Of a DNA stretch of 64,000 bases, positions 35,490 to 47,387 are shown piece after piece. A model generated the notes under the pieces. The model was given only the letters and a program-made list of their open reading frames with translations. It had not been told where the DNA came from and made no database searches. Position 1 is the first letter of the stretch, and the number at the start of each line of letters is the position of its first letter. The stretch covers positions 77,241,931 to 77,305,930 of the forward strand of contig NW_026622985.1 in the NCBI RefSeq assembly GCF_023065955.2, read 5' to 3'. The stretch comes from Ursus arctos. Lineage: Eukaryota; Chordata; Mammalia; Carnivora; Ursidae. The position numbers and the translations under genes are program-made.

Positions 35490-35890
35490 TAATTTATTTA
35501 CAAAGCTCTATCACATCCTGTTGACTTGAGGAAGTGAATTAAAAGTGTTTACTAATGCCATTAATGAAAATGAGGTCGTGATAAATGGAGATGCTTGTGA
35601 CATGGATCATTGTGCTAATGATCAATATCCATAGGTTTGTAGAAGTTGCAGCTCTTACAAAAGAAAATTAGCTAATGCCGATTACAATTTATCAAGGTGC
35701 CATTGCTAGCTAGTGTGCTGTAAATGCATTAATAATAGCTTACAGCAGGTTTGAATGTAAAAAGGTCCAAATAGCCCATTTTGCAAATAGTATGCTAAAT
35801 TGGAATTTAAAGTAGTATGCAAATAACTGAGACATGTGAAATAGGAGTTTGAGATGAATAGTTTACATTTTTTTTTCCTTTCCATTAGTC
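35490..35890. promoter_or_regulatory. Repeat-free block, best conserved-noncoding candidate
   Basis: Four hundred bases without a recognisable repeat, rich in homeodomain-like TAAT cores (for example 'actaatgccattaatg', 'gctaatgatcaatatcc', 'aattagctaatgccgatt', 'gcattaataatagc'), with an exact octamer ATGCAAAT at 35817-35824 and a related TTTGCAAAT at 35790-35798. This resembles vertebrate developmental enhancers. Conservation itself cannot be seen here. Confidence 0.35.
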
Positions 35891-36420
35891 AGCTGACACC
35901 AGTTTTTTTCGGAATGATTTTGTCAGAGAAAGTCAATTCTATAAGTTTGAGAGTTTTTTATAGCTAAATATAAACTGATAATTAGGATTAGACATTTATA
36001 AGAAGAAACCTGATGTTAAAAGTAAATATGTTTTCGTGTGGAATTCCGCAGAAATCAAGATTTTGAGTCATTGCATTATGAGATAGGACATAAAAATCTG
36101 TAAAATCTTGAAATATTACCAGGAAGCCAACTTAAAAAAGTTTTTCTAATAAATAAGCCTGTGTAATATTCCTGCAAATAGATTTAAAAAAAAAACTAAG
36201 TTCAGTGATGGTTCAGATAATTGGATTTATTGGTGGGTATACTCCTATGTCTCCTGCTTGGCTTCTCAATGTTTCCATAAGATATACAACCAATTCCCTA
36301 GATTAAAGTGAGTCTCTCTTAATATTCAGGTAGTTTGTGTTTTCCAGTCATACCCTGAAGTTCTATCAAGTTCTTGGTTTCAAAAATACTCCCAGAGAAC
36401 AGTACTCATGCTGAGATTTT
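35891..36420. other. Unassigned sequence
   Basis: No gene or named repeat. Confidence 0.4.
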
Positions 36421-36701
36421 TAAAAACATTTTAGAAGTATTTTTTATTTTATTTATTTATTTTTTCATCATAAGTGTACTCTTTAATCCCCATTACTGGT
36501 TTCACGCATCCCCTCACCCACCTTCCTTCTGGTAACTATCAGTTTGTTCTCTATAGTTAGGAGTCTGTTTTTCTCTCTCTCTCTCCTTTTTTTCCTTTGC
36601 TTGTTTTGTTTAAGTTCCACATATGAGTGAGATCATACGGTATTTCTCTTTTTCTGACTGACTTACTTTCCTCAGTATTATACTTTCTAGTTCTATCCAT
36701 G

Positions 36702-36902
36702 TTATGCAAATGGCAAGGTTTCATTCTTCTTTGTGGCTGAATAATATTCTGATGGATATATATATCGATATATAGGAGATATATCGATATATATATAGAT
36801 ATATCGATATATCTCCCACATGTTCTTTATCCACTTATCTATCGGTGGACACTTGGGTTGCTTCCATAGTTTGGCTATTGTGAATAATGCTGCAATAAAC
36901 AT
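36702..36902 (-). pseudogene. L1 ORF2 C-terminal fragment with repeat-derived insert
   Basis: Sixty-six codons matching the L1 ORF2p C-terminal region. The usual short IYTMEYYSA junction is replaced by a run of Ile, Tyr, Arg and Asp residues encoded by the AT palindrome at 36754-36816, inserted without breaking the frame. It is a fragment of a dead element, with no start or catalytic domain. Confidence 0.85.
36754..36816. repeat. AT palindrome with repeated atatcgatat units
   Basis: The stretch 36776-36815 is close to self-complementary (ggagatatatcgatat ... atatcgatatatctcc). ATCGAT occurs four times. It grew inside the L1 ORF2 segment. Confidence 0.85.
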
Positions 36903-37125
36903 AGAGATGCATGTGTCCCTTCAGATTAGTATTTTTGTATTTTGGTGGTAAATACCCAGTAGTCCAATTACTGGATCATCAGTTAGTTCTATTTTTAATT
37001 TTTTGAGTAACCTCCATACTCTTCCACATGGCTGCAGCTATTTGCAATTCCACCAACAGTGCAAGGTAGGTTACATACTTCCTACTTTCATCCTCCAAGA
37101 TCTGTCTGATTTCTTCAGGGGCTAG

Positions 37126-37293
37126 AATGATGTATTAAATGGAGATATAAACTGGAGGTCTCATGGGGACTACCCATCTAATATTGTAGGGAGGAGAATG
37201 GAGGAGATTAGTGTCATACTTAAGGATCTAAAAGATGTGGGGATGGTAGTCCCCATCAGACCTCCAGTTTTTATCTCCATTTAATACATCATT
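37126..37293. repeat. Inverted repeat, about 52-bp arms and 63-bp spacer
   Basis: The left arm at 37126-37178 (begins aatgatgtattaaatgga) and the right arm at 37242-37293 (ends aatacatcatt) are reverse complements with about three differences: two substitutions and one extra C in the left arm. The spacer is 37179-37241 and purine-rich. RNA from either strand would fold into a long hairpin. No transposon family is recognised and no target duplication is apparent. It begins about 60 bp past the truncated L1 end. Confidence 0.9.
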
Positions 37294-38239
37294 GTTATCT
37301 TCCCATTTTGTTAAACTTTTCCTGGGCTTATTGTTGTTTTTGCAAGTTTTAATATATAGGAGGGTTTGGCAGTATATTTTTCCTCAAAATTCTTTGTAAT
37401 TTTTTGATTGCAAATTAATTGCTAATTAATACATACATGTGTACGTATACACACACAAACACACACATATATAACATTTATTAGTTAACTTAGTTTAGTC
37501 TGCAATATTTTCTTTGATGAGCCTTTCTAATACATACATATATACAGACATATATGTAAATACACATGTATGTACAAGCACATCTAATATATTTATTAGT
37601 TTTCTTTGTTCACTCTGCATCATGAAGAAAAAAGCATCCCCTATTTAATTAGTGTGCCTCAGGATACATCAAGATATATTCACTTTGCCAGATTGCTTTG
37701 CTTCCCAGTTACATCTCCCTAACTCTTAGTCTCAGATGATTCTTAATTGCCCTAAATAATCTTTGTTGAATTCAAATATGCTGGTAATTTTTTGATTTGC
37801 ATAAATTCTGTCATTGGAGGCAGTTTAATAAATTTAAAAGAAATAGTAAATTTGCAGCTGGAAAGCAAAAGGATGAAAAACAGCACAAGAAGTACTAGAT
37901 CTGATTCAGTAAACAAGAATGACTTTAAATGAGGGATTAGTATAATGAAAATTATATTTTATTTTAAAAAAATAACTTAAAAAGTAAAAGCTTTCAGAGA
38001 AATCTAACTTATAAAGAATCAATGTAAGGCAGGTTTCACAAGTATGCATTCTCAGGGTAAAAAGGAAACCTCAAATTGGAACACATAATTAAGGAATACT
38101 AAGTTATGGATGACTTTATCAGAAAACATACAGACAAATATGTGAATAAATATTTTTCATCAATTTGTGCTTTGTTTTAATTATTTTTACTCTATGCTAC
38201 CAATAAATAGGAATTAAAAAAATTTTTAAAACATTTTTT
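37294..38239. other. Unassigned AT-rich sequence
   Basis: Contains (CA)n/(TA)n patches at 37431-37475 and 37530-37575. No gene or named repeat. Confidence 0.45.
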
Positions 38240-38430
38240 AATTATTTTAAAGATTTATTTATTTGAGAAAGAGAGAAGGTGGGGGAAGGAGAAGAGGGAG
38301 AGAATCTTCAAGCAGATCCCCTGCTGAACTCAGAGCCCACCATGAGGCTTGATTCCACAACCCATGAGATCATGACCTGAGCCGAGACCAAGACATGGCC
38401 GCTTAAGCGACTGAGCTACCCAGGTGCCCC
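38240..38430 (-). mobile_element. CAN-SINE, older copy, antisense
   Basis: 'ttaaagatttatttatttga', 'gaagagggagagaatcttca', 'gatcatgacctgagccgaga' and head complement 'ctgagctacccaggtgcccc'. Confidence 0.92.
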
Positions 38431-38839
38431 TAAAGATATTTAATGCAACGGGTGTCCTCTCTGCATAACTTCAGGGAAAAAAAAATTTTTTTTTAATTGA
38501 GACTGTAGATGCCATTGTAAGGACATCAACAATTTCTTCCCACAGTTCTCACTTTTTTTTTATATTGACCACTTTTTAATAACTATCATTTATAAAGCAC
38601 AGCAAGAATTTTGAAAAATGAAGAATTTATATGACTTGCTTCAGTGAGAACCCCGGAAAAAAGGATTTTAGCCTATCCACCATGACTTTTGTAAGAACTA
38701 GGTAAAGAAACTAGGAAGAGGCCGGGGGAGACTTGGACCTATAGTAATTTAAAAAAATTGGCATATTCTTTTTTGAAAATTCAAAAAATATATAAAATTG
38801 GGCAAAATAATTGAAAACAATCTTACTGTGTTCTCTGAA

Positions 38840-39700
38840 AAGGATCAAACAAACAGATTGAGAGGCATTCATTTATAGAAACTGCCAGCAGCTTCGGGAA
38901 GAGTATCAAAGTCTGTGCTATTCTTTCCCGGTACTGCTCTAATCAACCCCACCCAACTAACAAGAATGTTACCAGGCCATGAAAATCAGCAACTGTGTTG
39001 GTAAAGAGAGTAGATTCTATTTAGAGCAATAAGTGAACTTACATTGGTGATATTATTAGTAAAATATGCCAGCTTATAGGAAAGAGAGGAAACTCACATT
39101 ATCTGTTAGCCATAAGGTGCAATCACAGTTGGGGCAGACCTCCCAGAAGTTTAATGAGGAATGCTTAGAGTTGAGTGGTCCATGCATAAGCCATCCAAAC
39201 CTCCCTGAGATAGAAAACTGGCTGAGGTTGAAATGAACTCTCCAATAGACACATGGGGTTTGAGGGTTTGAGGACACATTATCTGCCCAAATCATTAGCT
39301 GAGCACTAAAATATAAAATAGCATAATGTGAAATAAGTGGCCGATATTAAGAAAAAAAAAAGGCAGTAGAGACAGACCTTGAGTAAGCTGAATATTGTAT
39401 TAAGCGAACAGTGATACCAAAGCAGTTGTAAATATGCTTAAAGTACTGAGTTACACTGTTTGAAAAATTAAAGAAAAATATGTTTAGTATGGCTTAGCAA
39501 ATAGGGAAACTTAAGGGAGAAACAGAAATACAAAATGGAAATTCTGTAGTTGAAAAGTACAGTTTGGGAGTTGAAAAGAAAATCTGCTAAATGGATTCTT
39601 GAAATAACAAAAAAATAGTAAATGACTAAGAAGATATAGATCAGTGAAAATTCTTCAGTGTAAAGAAGAAAGAGTAAAACAGTTGAAGAAAAATAGGCAA
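38840..39700 (+). mobile_element. Old L1 5'UTR/ORF1 region, sense
   Basis: Plus-strand text such as 'ctgccagcagcttcgggaag', 'acaaaatggaaattctgtag', 'ttgaaaagtacagtttggga' and 'atatagatcagtgaaaattc' follows the 5' end and ORF1 of old L1M/HAL1 elements. No open ORF1 remains. The minus-strand frame 39074-39295 is a shadow. Confidence 0.55.
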
Positions 39701-40914
39701 AAGTGGTACAAACCCTACCTATGCCCTATACATTCTCCCAGAGCTCCCAAGAAGGATTGAGCTTCTTGTTATTTATTTATTGGCTGCCTTTTCTTCCCTA
39801 CCTCAGTTCCCCAGTCACCTACTGGTGTTCCTAGGCTGATTCCCAGATAAACTAATTGTCCTCAGATACTTTTATTTATAAGTTTTTAAAGGATCTCAAA
39901 CCTACATAATAATATATAAAGTGATCTATAATTATACTTAAATTATTTGCCTACTTATTTATTGCCTTGTTTTTCCACCACAATATCAACTGATTGAGAG
40001 AAGAGATCTATTTCTCTAAGGTCATTGCTTTCTTCCAAGCAATTAGAAAAACATTTTCGCCATTAATAGTAAATTCTTCACTAAATTCTTGTATCAGTGA
40101 ATGAACGCACGGTATACTGTATTCTTATTGTGCTTTCTCTTATTATTCTATTTCCTCTAGTCCTTCCTTTTTCTTCTTTAAAATGAAGAAAGGTGAAATT
40201 CATAGTAAGCTGGTAGATGGCCTATGTTAAAGCATGAACAGCTCACTGGCCTTTAGCTTTTAATGGTTTCTTTTAAGCCTACCCTCACCCCAATCTTCTA
40301 TTGCAGAGTTATTCTTTTATCTTAAAGAATAATTAATCCCTGATAAAGGTTTTTAAACCTTAACCTAAAAATCACAACTTGGTGGAGCTACAAAGGAAAG
40401 TTTTTCTTCCAAAGGCAACTCAGCACTTGTGAAAAATACTGTTTTATCTCATTAAATACTGATCATCTCTATGTGAGTAAAGCTGTGTAATTAAAATTCG
40501 TGGTGTCTTCTGTAAAAGGCAAAACTACAGGGATAGCAAACAGAGAACAATGTTTGCTGGGCTGAAAGTAGGGGGGAGGGTGTACAACACAGGAACAACA
40601 CGAGGGAATTTTTTTATCTTGATGGTAGCAATAGATAGTAAGACTGTACACTTGTCAAAATCCATACAACTGTACATCAAAAATAAGTGAATTTTACTCA
40701 GTTTACATTAAAAAAATCATGGTGTATAGTATTTTTGACATCCTCACTGTTGGTGAAGTCTCCCAAGCAGTTTGAAAAAAAAATGTAGAAATTATTAACT
40801 AAGGTCAACTCAATGAAATTTCTCAGGTTTGGACAATAGCTAAAAGCCTTGTTACACGGTGAAAGGCATTTTGAATATCTTCTGTATTTAGTGCCATCAT
40901 TAATATGAATGTTT
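39701..40914. other. Unassigned sequence with a weak L2-like patch
   Basis: Around 39950-40110 'atcaactgattgagagaaga' and 'gtatcagtgaatgaacgcac' faintly resemble an L2 3' end. 'agactgtacacttgtcaaaa' at 40640 is a phrase found in old interspersed repeats that I cannot assign. Frame 40469-40651 is unsupported. Confidence 0.35.
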
Positions 40915-41109
40915 CATTTCATTTTATTATTTTTTAAAGATTTTATTTATTTATTTGACAGAGAGACAGACAAGCAGGGGGAGTGGGACAGGAAGAAGCA
41001 GGCTTCCAGCGGAGCAGGGAGCCTGATGCAGTGCTCGAGCCCAGGACCCTGAGATCAGACCCCGGGGGGAAGGCAGACGCTTAACAAGACTGAGGCACCC
41101 AGGTGCCCC
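40915..41109 (-). mobile_element. CAN-SINE, antisense
   Basis: 'aaagattttatttatttatt' then 'ggagtgggacaggaagaagc' and head complement 'gaggcacccaggtgcccc'. Exact 13-bp target duplication aatatgaatgttt at 40902-40914 and 41110-41122. Confidence 0.95.
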
Positions 41110-41358
41110 AATATGAATGTTTTAAATTGTACTGAATGTATTCTCCCTTAACTTATTTGATATTCTGCCTTTCACCATACCTATCACTGAGAATCATAGA
41201 GTTGGAACAGCTAAAAAGGAGCGGGTACCTCCCTCAGTTCTACAGCTGAATTCAGCTTTATCTCACCGGTCATTTCTTTTTTAAGAATAACTGTTGTTCC
41301 TAATTATTTTCCAAGAGATTAGATTAGAGACATTTTGAAACCAGCCTTGAGTGATTTT

Positions 41359-41410
41359 TGTCTATCTCTGTCTCTCTCTGTATCTCTCTCAATCTCTATC
41401 TCTATCCTTC
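41359..41410. repeat. Imperfect (TC)n/(TCTA)n microsatellite
   Basis: 'tctatctctgtctctctctg' and similar units. It produces overlapping spurious frames at 41335-41604. Confidence 0.85.
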
Positions 41411-41685
41411 TCGGATTTATAAAGACCAAAACAATCACAAAATTCGTACAAGCAAAACTCAGAGGAAGTCACTTAAAAAAAAAACAAAAAAAAACCCTGT
41501 TAAACCAAGATCTGCTTATAAGCACCTTACAGTTTTTAAATGGAATTATAATAGATCCCAAAGGGATACATTGGTATTTAGCTGTCAAGGCCAATAAGAA
41601 TTGAAGTTTTGGTGATACTGTCACACATGCAATGACTTCTAATAAGAGACATCATAAAGGCATAAATCTTCAGATATGAAGCGGG

Positions 41686-41704
41686 TTTTTTTTTTTTTTT
41701 TTTT
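41686..41704. repeat. Lone poly(T)19 tract
   Basis: Nineteen T with no recognisable element body on either side. Confidence 0.85.
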
Positions 41705-41904
41705 ACTTTTTAGTCCTGTGATAATCTTTTTTATTTCATAGTTAAAAAATTTCCAGAAGCTAGGGTTCTCTAACAAGGGATATAAAATACTTGGGACAGC
41801 TACTTGTAAAAAATGTCAGGCAAAGATGCTGCACATTCTGATTTACTTGGATCCTTTCCTGAGAAAATGTTCTCAATTTTTAAATTTTTTAATTTATTTT
41901 TTAT

Positions 41905-42104
41905 TTTTTAAAAAGATTTTATTTATTTGAGAGAGAGCAAGCACACAATGGAGGAGAAGGGCAGAGGGAGAGGGAGAAGCAGATTCCCTGTTGAGCAGGA
42001 GCCCTGTACCTGCGCCAGCTCACCGGCTGGATCCCAGGCTTCTGGCATCATGACCTGAGCCGAAGGCAGCAGATGCTTAACCGACTGAGCCACCCAGGAG
42101 CCCC
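41905..42104 (-). mobile_element. CAN-SINE, older copy, antisense
   Basis: 'aaaaagattttatttatttg', 'gaggagaagggcagagggag', 'gcatcatgacctgagccgaa' and head complement 'ctgagccacccaggagcccc'. A possible duplication of 'ttaatttttt' flanks it, but low complexity makes that uncertain. Confidence 0.93.
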
Positions 42105-42329
42105 TTAATTTTTTTTTTAATTAGTTAATAGTGATTCAGTTATCAATTGCCACATAGAAACTGTCCACAATTTAGTGGTTCACAATGTCTCTCAAGGTAG
42201 TCTTTTTGATTAAATAAACAGATGTGTTTTAGGCATTACTACTTTTAAATGTATTAAAATGTGTTATTTAAATGTACTTTCTCTGTGCTGAGATTACTAA
42301 TACTCTTTGCTAATCTAACTTAAATGTTA

Positions 42330-42480
42330 TTTTGTGTCCGATGCTTAGCATGGAAAACACACGAATGGCCCTGAGAGATAAATGCTACTATTCCTATTTC
42401 ACAGTTGAAAAAACTGAGGATTAGAGGTGTTAACATCTCTAGATGGGGATAGAGGTCTTTCTGTTTTTTAGGTACATGCT
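42330..42480 (-). mobile_element. MIR-like fragment, antisense
   Basis: 'actattcctatttcacagtt' then 'gaaaaaactgaggattagag' is the complement of the MIR core. Confidence 0.6.
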
Positions 42481-45008
42481 TTTCAAAATAATACAATAAT
42501 ATACTGCCACACCATTAGTGAGAATATTGTTTTCACAAATTGATCTGTCATCAGTTTTCAACTTCATAGTCAAAGATTACTGTAAACACAAACCTTATCT
42601 TAATGTTGATGCCTCCCTTTATGCATGCTACATGTTACTACTCAAAATTAAGTACCCATTACATAAAATGAATGCTGGTACCAGTAGAGCTAATTCGATA
42701 TGAACATGAATTTTTCCAGTGTGGTGGTGAAGAGGAGCACTTCTCGTGGGATCCCTGGAAAGCAGACGAAGCGTTGGCAGAGATGGAAGCCACAGAGAAG
42801 GTAGAACAGGGTTGAAATGAAGAGAAACAAAAGGAAAGCCAACTCAAGAGCCAAAGGCCTGGGAAGATTAGAACAAAGGGAAACACATTTTCTTTGAAGG
42901 AGAGCTAGATATTAAGGTAGTTTGTGGAGTTCCTAAAAAAGACGGTATTTAAGACAGAGAGTGAGTCATGGCAAGGAAGCAAGATGGGCTAGTGGCTTCT
43001 ATGAAAATTGAAGTCTCTTTGAAGATGAGGTTCCCTTCTTTATTACCATTCTTAGATAGGACATTCCCTTCCATAGAAAAAGACAGAGACATTATTACAA
43101 CTAAAGGCTTAGCTGCATACTTTGTTTTATTTGTGTGTTTTGTGTTAAGAGTCATGCGTTGCTTCAAGAATGGATACTGACAGAGAAAAATTAAAGAATT
43201 CTAAAAGGACAGAACAACTGTATGGTTGACCCAGCCCTGAAAGGCTCTTTGGAGAAGCTTGGTTATTCTGAAGCCCTCTGGTACTTTTCAGGAAAAGAAG
43301 CAGTGGTTCCTCTTACAGGTCTTTCGAAGCTGATTTTGTCAGTAAATACTGTTCTTTATGGACTGTGAGTCTAACCCAGCAATGGTGTTCCTTTACTGAA
43401 TATAGGATCTGCTGGCCAACTAGTTGATGAAGTCTCAATAGAAAATAAATGATCCAGAAAAGATATTCCTACCACGGAAAATCAAATAAAAGACATATGC
43501 TGATAATGGATGGCTACATAGACCAGAAATGAGTAATGTACTCAGTGGATATTGGTCACTACGATTTGGTCATAGAAATCTTATGCAGGTGGCCCAGGAT
43601 GTGTGTCATAATTTAGGCAGGTAGGACTGACCTAAGACTTTACTTTCTTATATTTTATGTATTAGGAAGTGAAGGAAAGTGTATGAGTCAGGGTTATTCA
43701 TATTCCTTATTTGAGAGGGGTGCTGTTGCTTCTATTTTCTTTAGATGGTATATTTAAATTTTGTTAAACCATCCTTTAACATGTACGTAAAAAAATGTGT
43801 TAGAAAATTGGATGTTGATATGCTTTAAATTCCCACACTTGGCTGAAAGGGCAATGTGAGGGTGCACATATTTTGGTGCCCATTTCTTTGAAAAGTGAAG
43901 GAAATGCAAGACCATTTTCTCATCTTAAGTCAGATGCTTGTGATTTCAGAAGCGTAGTACTGAAACATTTGTAACCTGAGGTTGTGACCTCATATACTTG
44001 GCATATATTAATAATTGCATGTGTCAGTATCTCACATTCATTGCATGTATCTGTGATGGAGAGATATACCTATATAATGGGTCTATATATCTGTGTATCT
44101 CCTATATTTATCAGTGATTGAAACCAAAGTCTTAAGGTGACTTCAGGAAAAAGTCTTGAGAAATGTAGGAAAACTAATTTCTGCTGGTTTTCTGCTGGTC
44201 CCATCCTCAGCAGTGCTTCCATGGGATAGGAGATTGACCTCCAGGAAAGATCTTTGGAAACATCAAGTAGGTATCAGCTGCACTCTGTATCTCAGGAAAG
44301 CGGTCAGGGCTCCCAGTTCATTAAGCACAGGTTAACCCATTTCCACTTGCTCTGGGTGGTTACTGAATGAGACTTCAGGTCACGAGACATTCTTGGGTGT
44401 TCTGAATTTACTACCTACCACCTGAGCTGATAATTCTTCCTTCTCAGAAGACAGAGTCCCCTAGGCTAGCTAAGAACAAGCTGAGTTGTGTGCCAAAACA
44501 CAGAGTGACGCTATTCTTCCCACCACCCTGCTCTCTTCCTCCTTTGTCAGATCAGACCAGCACTTTCATTTTTACTCGAGTAAATGAATGTGTAAAACTG
44601 CCAGGTGTAAAATCTTAGGTGTGGTAAGTCCTGTTGCAAACTGGAGTGTATGTAACTCTTAAATCTTGTGTTTTTTAACTCATATGCTGGTTTTGTTGTT
44701 TATGTTCTTGTTTTGTTATTTATTAAGAAAGTAAAATAAATTAACTTATAGCAGGTTGTTATTGCACATAGGTCAAGAATTCGAAACCCATCTCTAATTG
44801 ATTGTAAAAGAGCTTTTTTAATGTGTCAAGAATGGAATTTATCCAGAGGAGTAATTAATTCATGAAAGTATCAACAAATGATATTCTGTGGGAGACTATA
44901 ATATCCATGATTCTAAGCTGTTTTTAGAATAAATCTTGAAACAATTCTTCATCCATAAATGTATTGTTTCATCTGATATCTGTGTTTTTCCATGAGAGGA
45001 GGCTGTAG
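42481..45008. other. Long unassigned stretch, partly GC-richer
   Basis: About 2.5 kb with no named repeat, the longest such interval. The segments 42690-43420 and 44150-44600 are less AT-rich and less repetitive than their surroundings. Frames 42518-42703, 42659-42886, 42949-43167 and 42968-43180 overlap on both strands with no domain I recognise. Ancient repeat, regulatory DNA or decayed pseudogene are all possible. Confidence 0.4.
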
Positions 45009-45019
45009 GACAATAATGA

Positions 45020-45221
45020 ATTTTTTTAAAAGATCTTATTTATTCATTTGAGAGAGAGAGAGAGATGGGAGAGAGCACAAGCAAGGGGAGAGGTGGAGGG
45101 AGAGGGAGAAGCAGGCTTTCTCCTGAGCTGAGAGCCGGACGTGGGGCTTGATCCCAGGATCCTGGGATCATGATCTGAGCTGAAGGCAGATGCTTAACCA
45201 TCTGAGCCACCCAGGCACCCC
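45020..45221 (-). mobile_element. CAN-SINE, antisense
   Basis: 'aaaagatcttatttattcat', a (GA)n patch, 'gagagggagaagcaggcttt' and head complement 'ctgagccacccaggcacccc'. Target duplication gacaataatga at 45009-45019 and gacaatgatga at 45222-45232, with one mismatch. Confidence 0.95.
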
Positions 45222-45477
45222 GACAATGATGATTCTGTGTGTTTATCTTCCACTGTAAAATAATCCATTTATTTTCTATTCAGGTTTACTTTAGGAGGAA
45301 TTTTTTTTTTAAGTATTTCCCTTCCAGTTCCCATTCTACTTTTTCATTTCTCTCATGGCATTCAGACCCTGTTCACACAGTTTATACAATGTTTTCAGCT
45401 GCAGGTCTTCTCAATGAAACAAGAGGAATCATTTCACTCTTTCATTTTAGAAGGCATTATACTTCTACTTTCTACTG

Positions 45478-45625
45478 TAGAGAGGGAATAATAATAGCAT
45501 TTACCTTGCAGGATTAAGTTATATTTTTAAAAGAGAGCCTGCATGACATACTTAAGAAAGTGTCTGACACATACATAATTTGAGTCCAGAATTATTGGTT
45601 TTCATCATTATCATTATCTCAGAAT
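45478..45625 (+). mobile_element. MIR SINE, sense
   Basis: 'aataataatagcatttacct', 'ttgcaggattaagttata', 'agtgtctgacacatacataa' and 'attattggttttcatcatta' follow the MIR 3' half to its end. Confidence 0.7.
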
Positions 45626-47189
45626 CTGTTCACACACACAAAAAAACATCTAGACAGTTTGGGTGGGGCTATATTTCCCCACTTTGAAATACTGACAGCC
45701 TAGTTATTAATTCTGTAAGAACTTTGCTAACTTTTGTCAGGCCTACTAGCTTACATTTATCAACCCTGAGTCAAAGATTCTGAGAGAGGGTCATTAGTTA
45801 TACTTCTATCAATGGTGTGTGATGCCTTCCATTTCTCTAGTACCTCCAAGTGGATCTAAAAGGCAGCACCATCCCTAATGAAATCTAAACTGAGGAAATG
45901 TATCCATACAGTCAACCTTGCAAAGGATATAAAGAAATACATACTGTTTTATTTAAAGCAAGCCAGCAAAAGTGCCTGGTCTTTTAGAGTTAGGTAAATA
46001 TTTTAAAATCCAAAGAGCCATTTAATATTAACCCTGTGAAGGGAGTGTGTGTGTATGTGTGTACAGGGGTAAAGGTGGGGGAGGATAGAACTCAGAGGTA
46101 AGCCTAATAAGCACATGGGGCTTTTACTGATGAGTTCAGACCATCCTGGAGGAGACAGTCAGTCCATCTTGGCCATGCCTCCTGCCATGCTTCCTTTTAT
46201 GCTTTAAGCATAGCATAATGGGCAGCTAGTGATTTCCTTGCTACATTCTGTTCCCAGGAACCATTCAATCTCGGGGGATAAATTCACTCATATGCTTTCT
46301 ATTTTTGTTAAATCTGTTAAGATTTTTTTCTTGAAAAAAAAAAAAAATCGCCTGCAGCAGAGCTGTATTTCACAGCTGGCATATTGATTTTAGTGTGAAG
46401 TTCCTAAGGATACCTACTCTATAAATGGTTATTGTGTTCTATTATAAAATAGTGCCACTGGCTACAGGCATCTCTCTCTTCCAGCCTCTCATTCTTCCTT
46501 GCTGGGTTCTCTCTGTCTTTTTTCAACTCATAGTCAATTCTGTTAGCCCAGTCAGTGGGAGCAGGGTTAGATAATTCCATCCCCCAAACCCAGATGTCGT
46601 ATGTGTAAAGGTACAATAGCATGGGTGGGACGCACCAAGCAGAAGTGCAGGACTCTGTTACTTCTAGGTACTTCTAGGTAGGCTGGGAAGGGAAATAAAA
46701 GCACATTAGAGAAGATGTTTTATCAGTATAGACATAAGAATTTTTAATTTATGTTCATTAATTTTTCCTTTCATCATTCCTCTAGCTACAGCTACAATCT
46801 CATTCAACCTTAAGCAATGGAAATGAAAGCCAATTTATTTGCCTACCATATCCAGTACTACAAGGGGTCTTAAATCCAACGTCATCGCAACACAATTAAG
46901 TAGCTTAATTCTTCTGTTGTGTATTATTTTTTCTGTTGTCCTCAAGTCATATATATTCTTCTAAGACAACAGTCTTACTTCTGCTTAGTTTATTATATGT
47001 CATGTTTTATATATTGAGGGCTGGTCATATGGTTATGTAGGTGTTGTCAATCTGTTGTCAAAGGATAAGTAATTTTTTCTAACTTGTGGATACTGCCTTG
47101 TCCTTGAAGTGTGGAGCATATCAAACAGTGTTTGTAAAACATGGCTAAGCAATTGTGTTTATATATCACCAGTAAGTGCAGTGTATTAA
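45626..47189. other. Unassigned sequence
   Basis: Includes a short GT-rich run at 46047-46068 and a duplicated 'acttctaggt' at 46659-46679. No gene; the frame 46419-46622 is unsupported. Confidence 0.4.
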
Positions 47190-47190
47190 A

Positions 47191-47225
47191 TCTATATCTA
47201 TCTATCTATCTATCTATCTATCTAA
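47191..47225. repeat. (TCTA)n microsatellite
   Basis: About eight tetranucleotide units, nearly uninterrupted, so likely length-polymorphic. Confidence 0.92.
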
Positions 47226-47387
47226 ACTTTTGATAGTTTAATAGTATTTCTTAATAGTATTTCAATAAGAAAGTGAGACTGTTGACCAGATAAATAGAAA
47301 AAGCTGTTTTTAATGTGCTTACAACTAGACATTGTAGGAGGTTAGAGAGAGAGACAGACAATCAGATATCAAAGGAACATATCATCT

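Larger units (their letters stand above)
36430..37066 (-). mobile_element. Carnivore L1 3' end, antisense, 5'-truncated
   Basis: Starts with T-rich text and 'ataagtgtactctttaatcc' (L1 3'UTR complement), then ORF2 C-terminal coding in reverse, ending at 'ccaccaacagtgcaag'. About 640 bp remain. The frame 36702-36902 on the minus strand is still open and encodes the ORF2 C-terminal stretch MFIAALFTIAKLW...WIKNMW...EYYSATKKNE, with an AT-repeat-derived insert of Ile/Tyr residues in the middle. Confidence 0.92.

Noticed and set aside
47191..47225. Tandem repeats that might suggest a CRISPR-like array
   Set aside because: Simple (TCTA)n microsatellite with no spacers; no CRISPR array exists in this vertebrate DNA.
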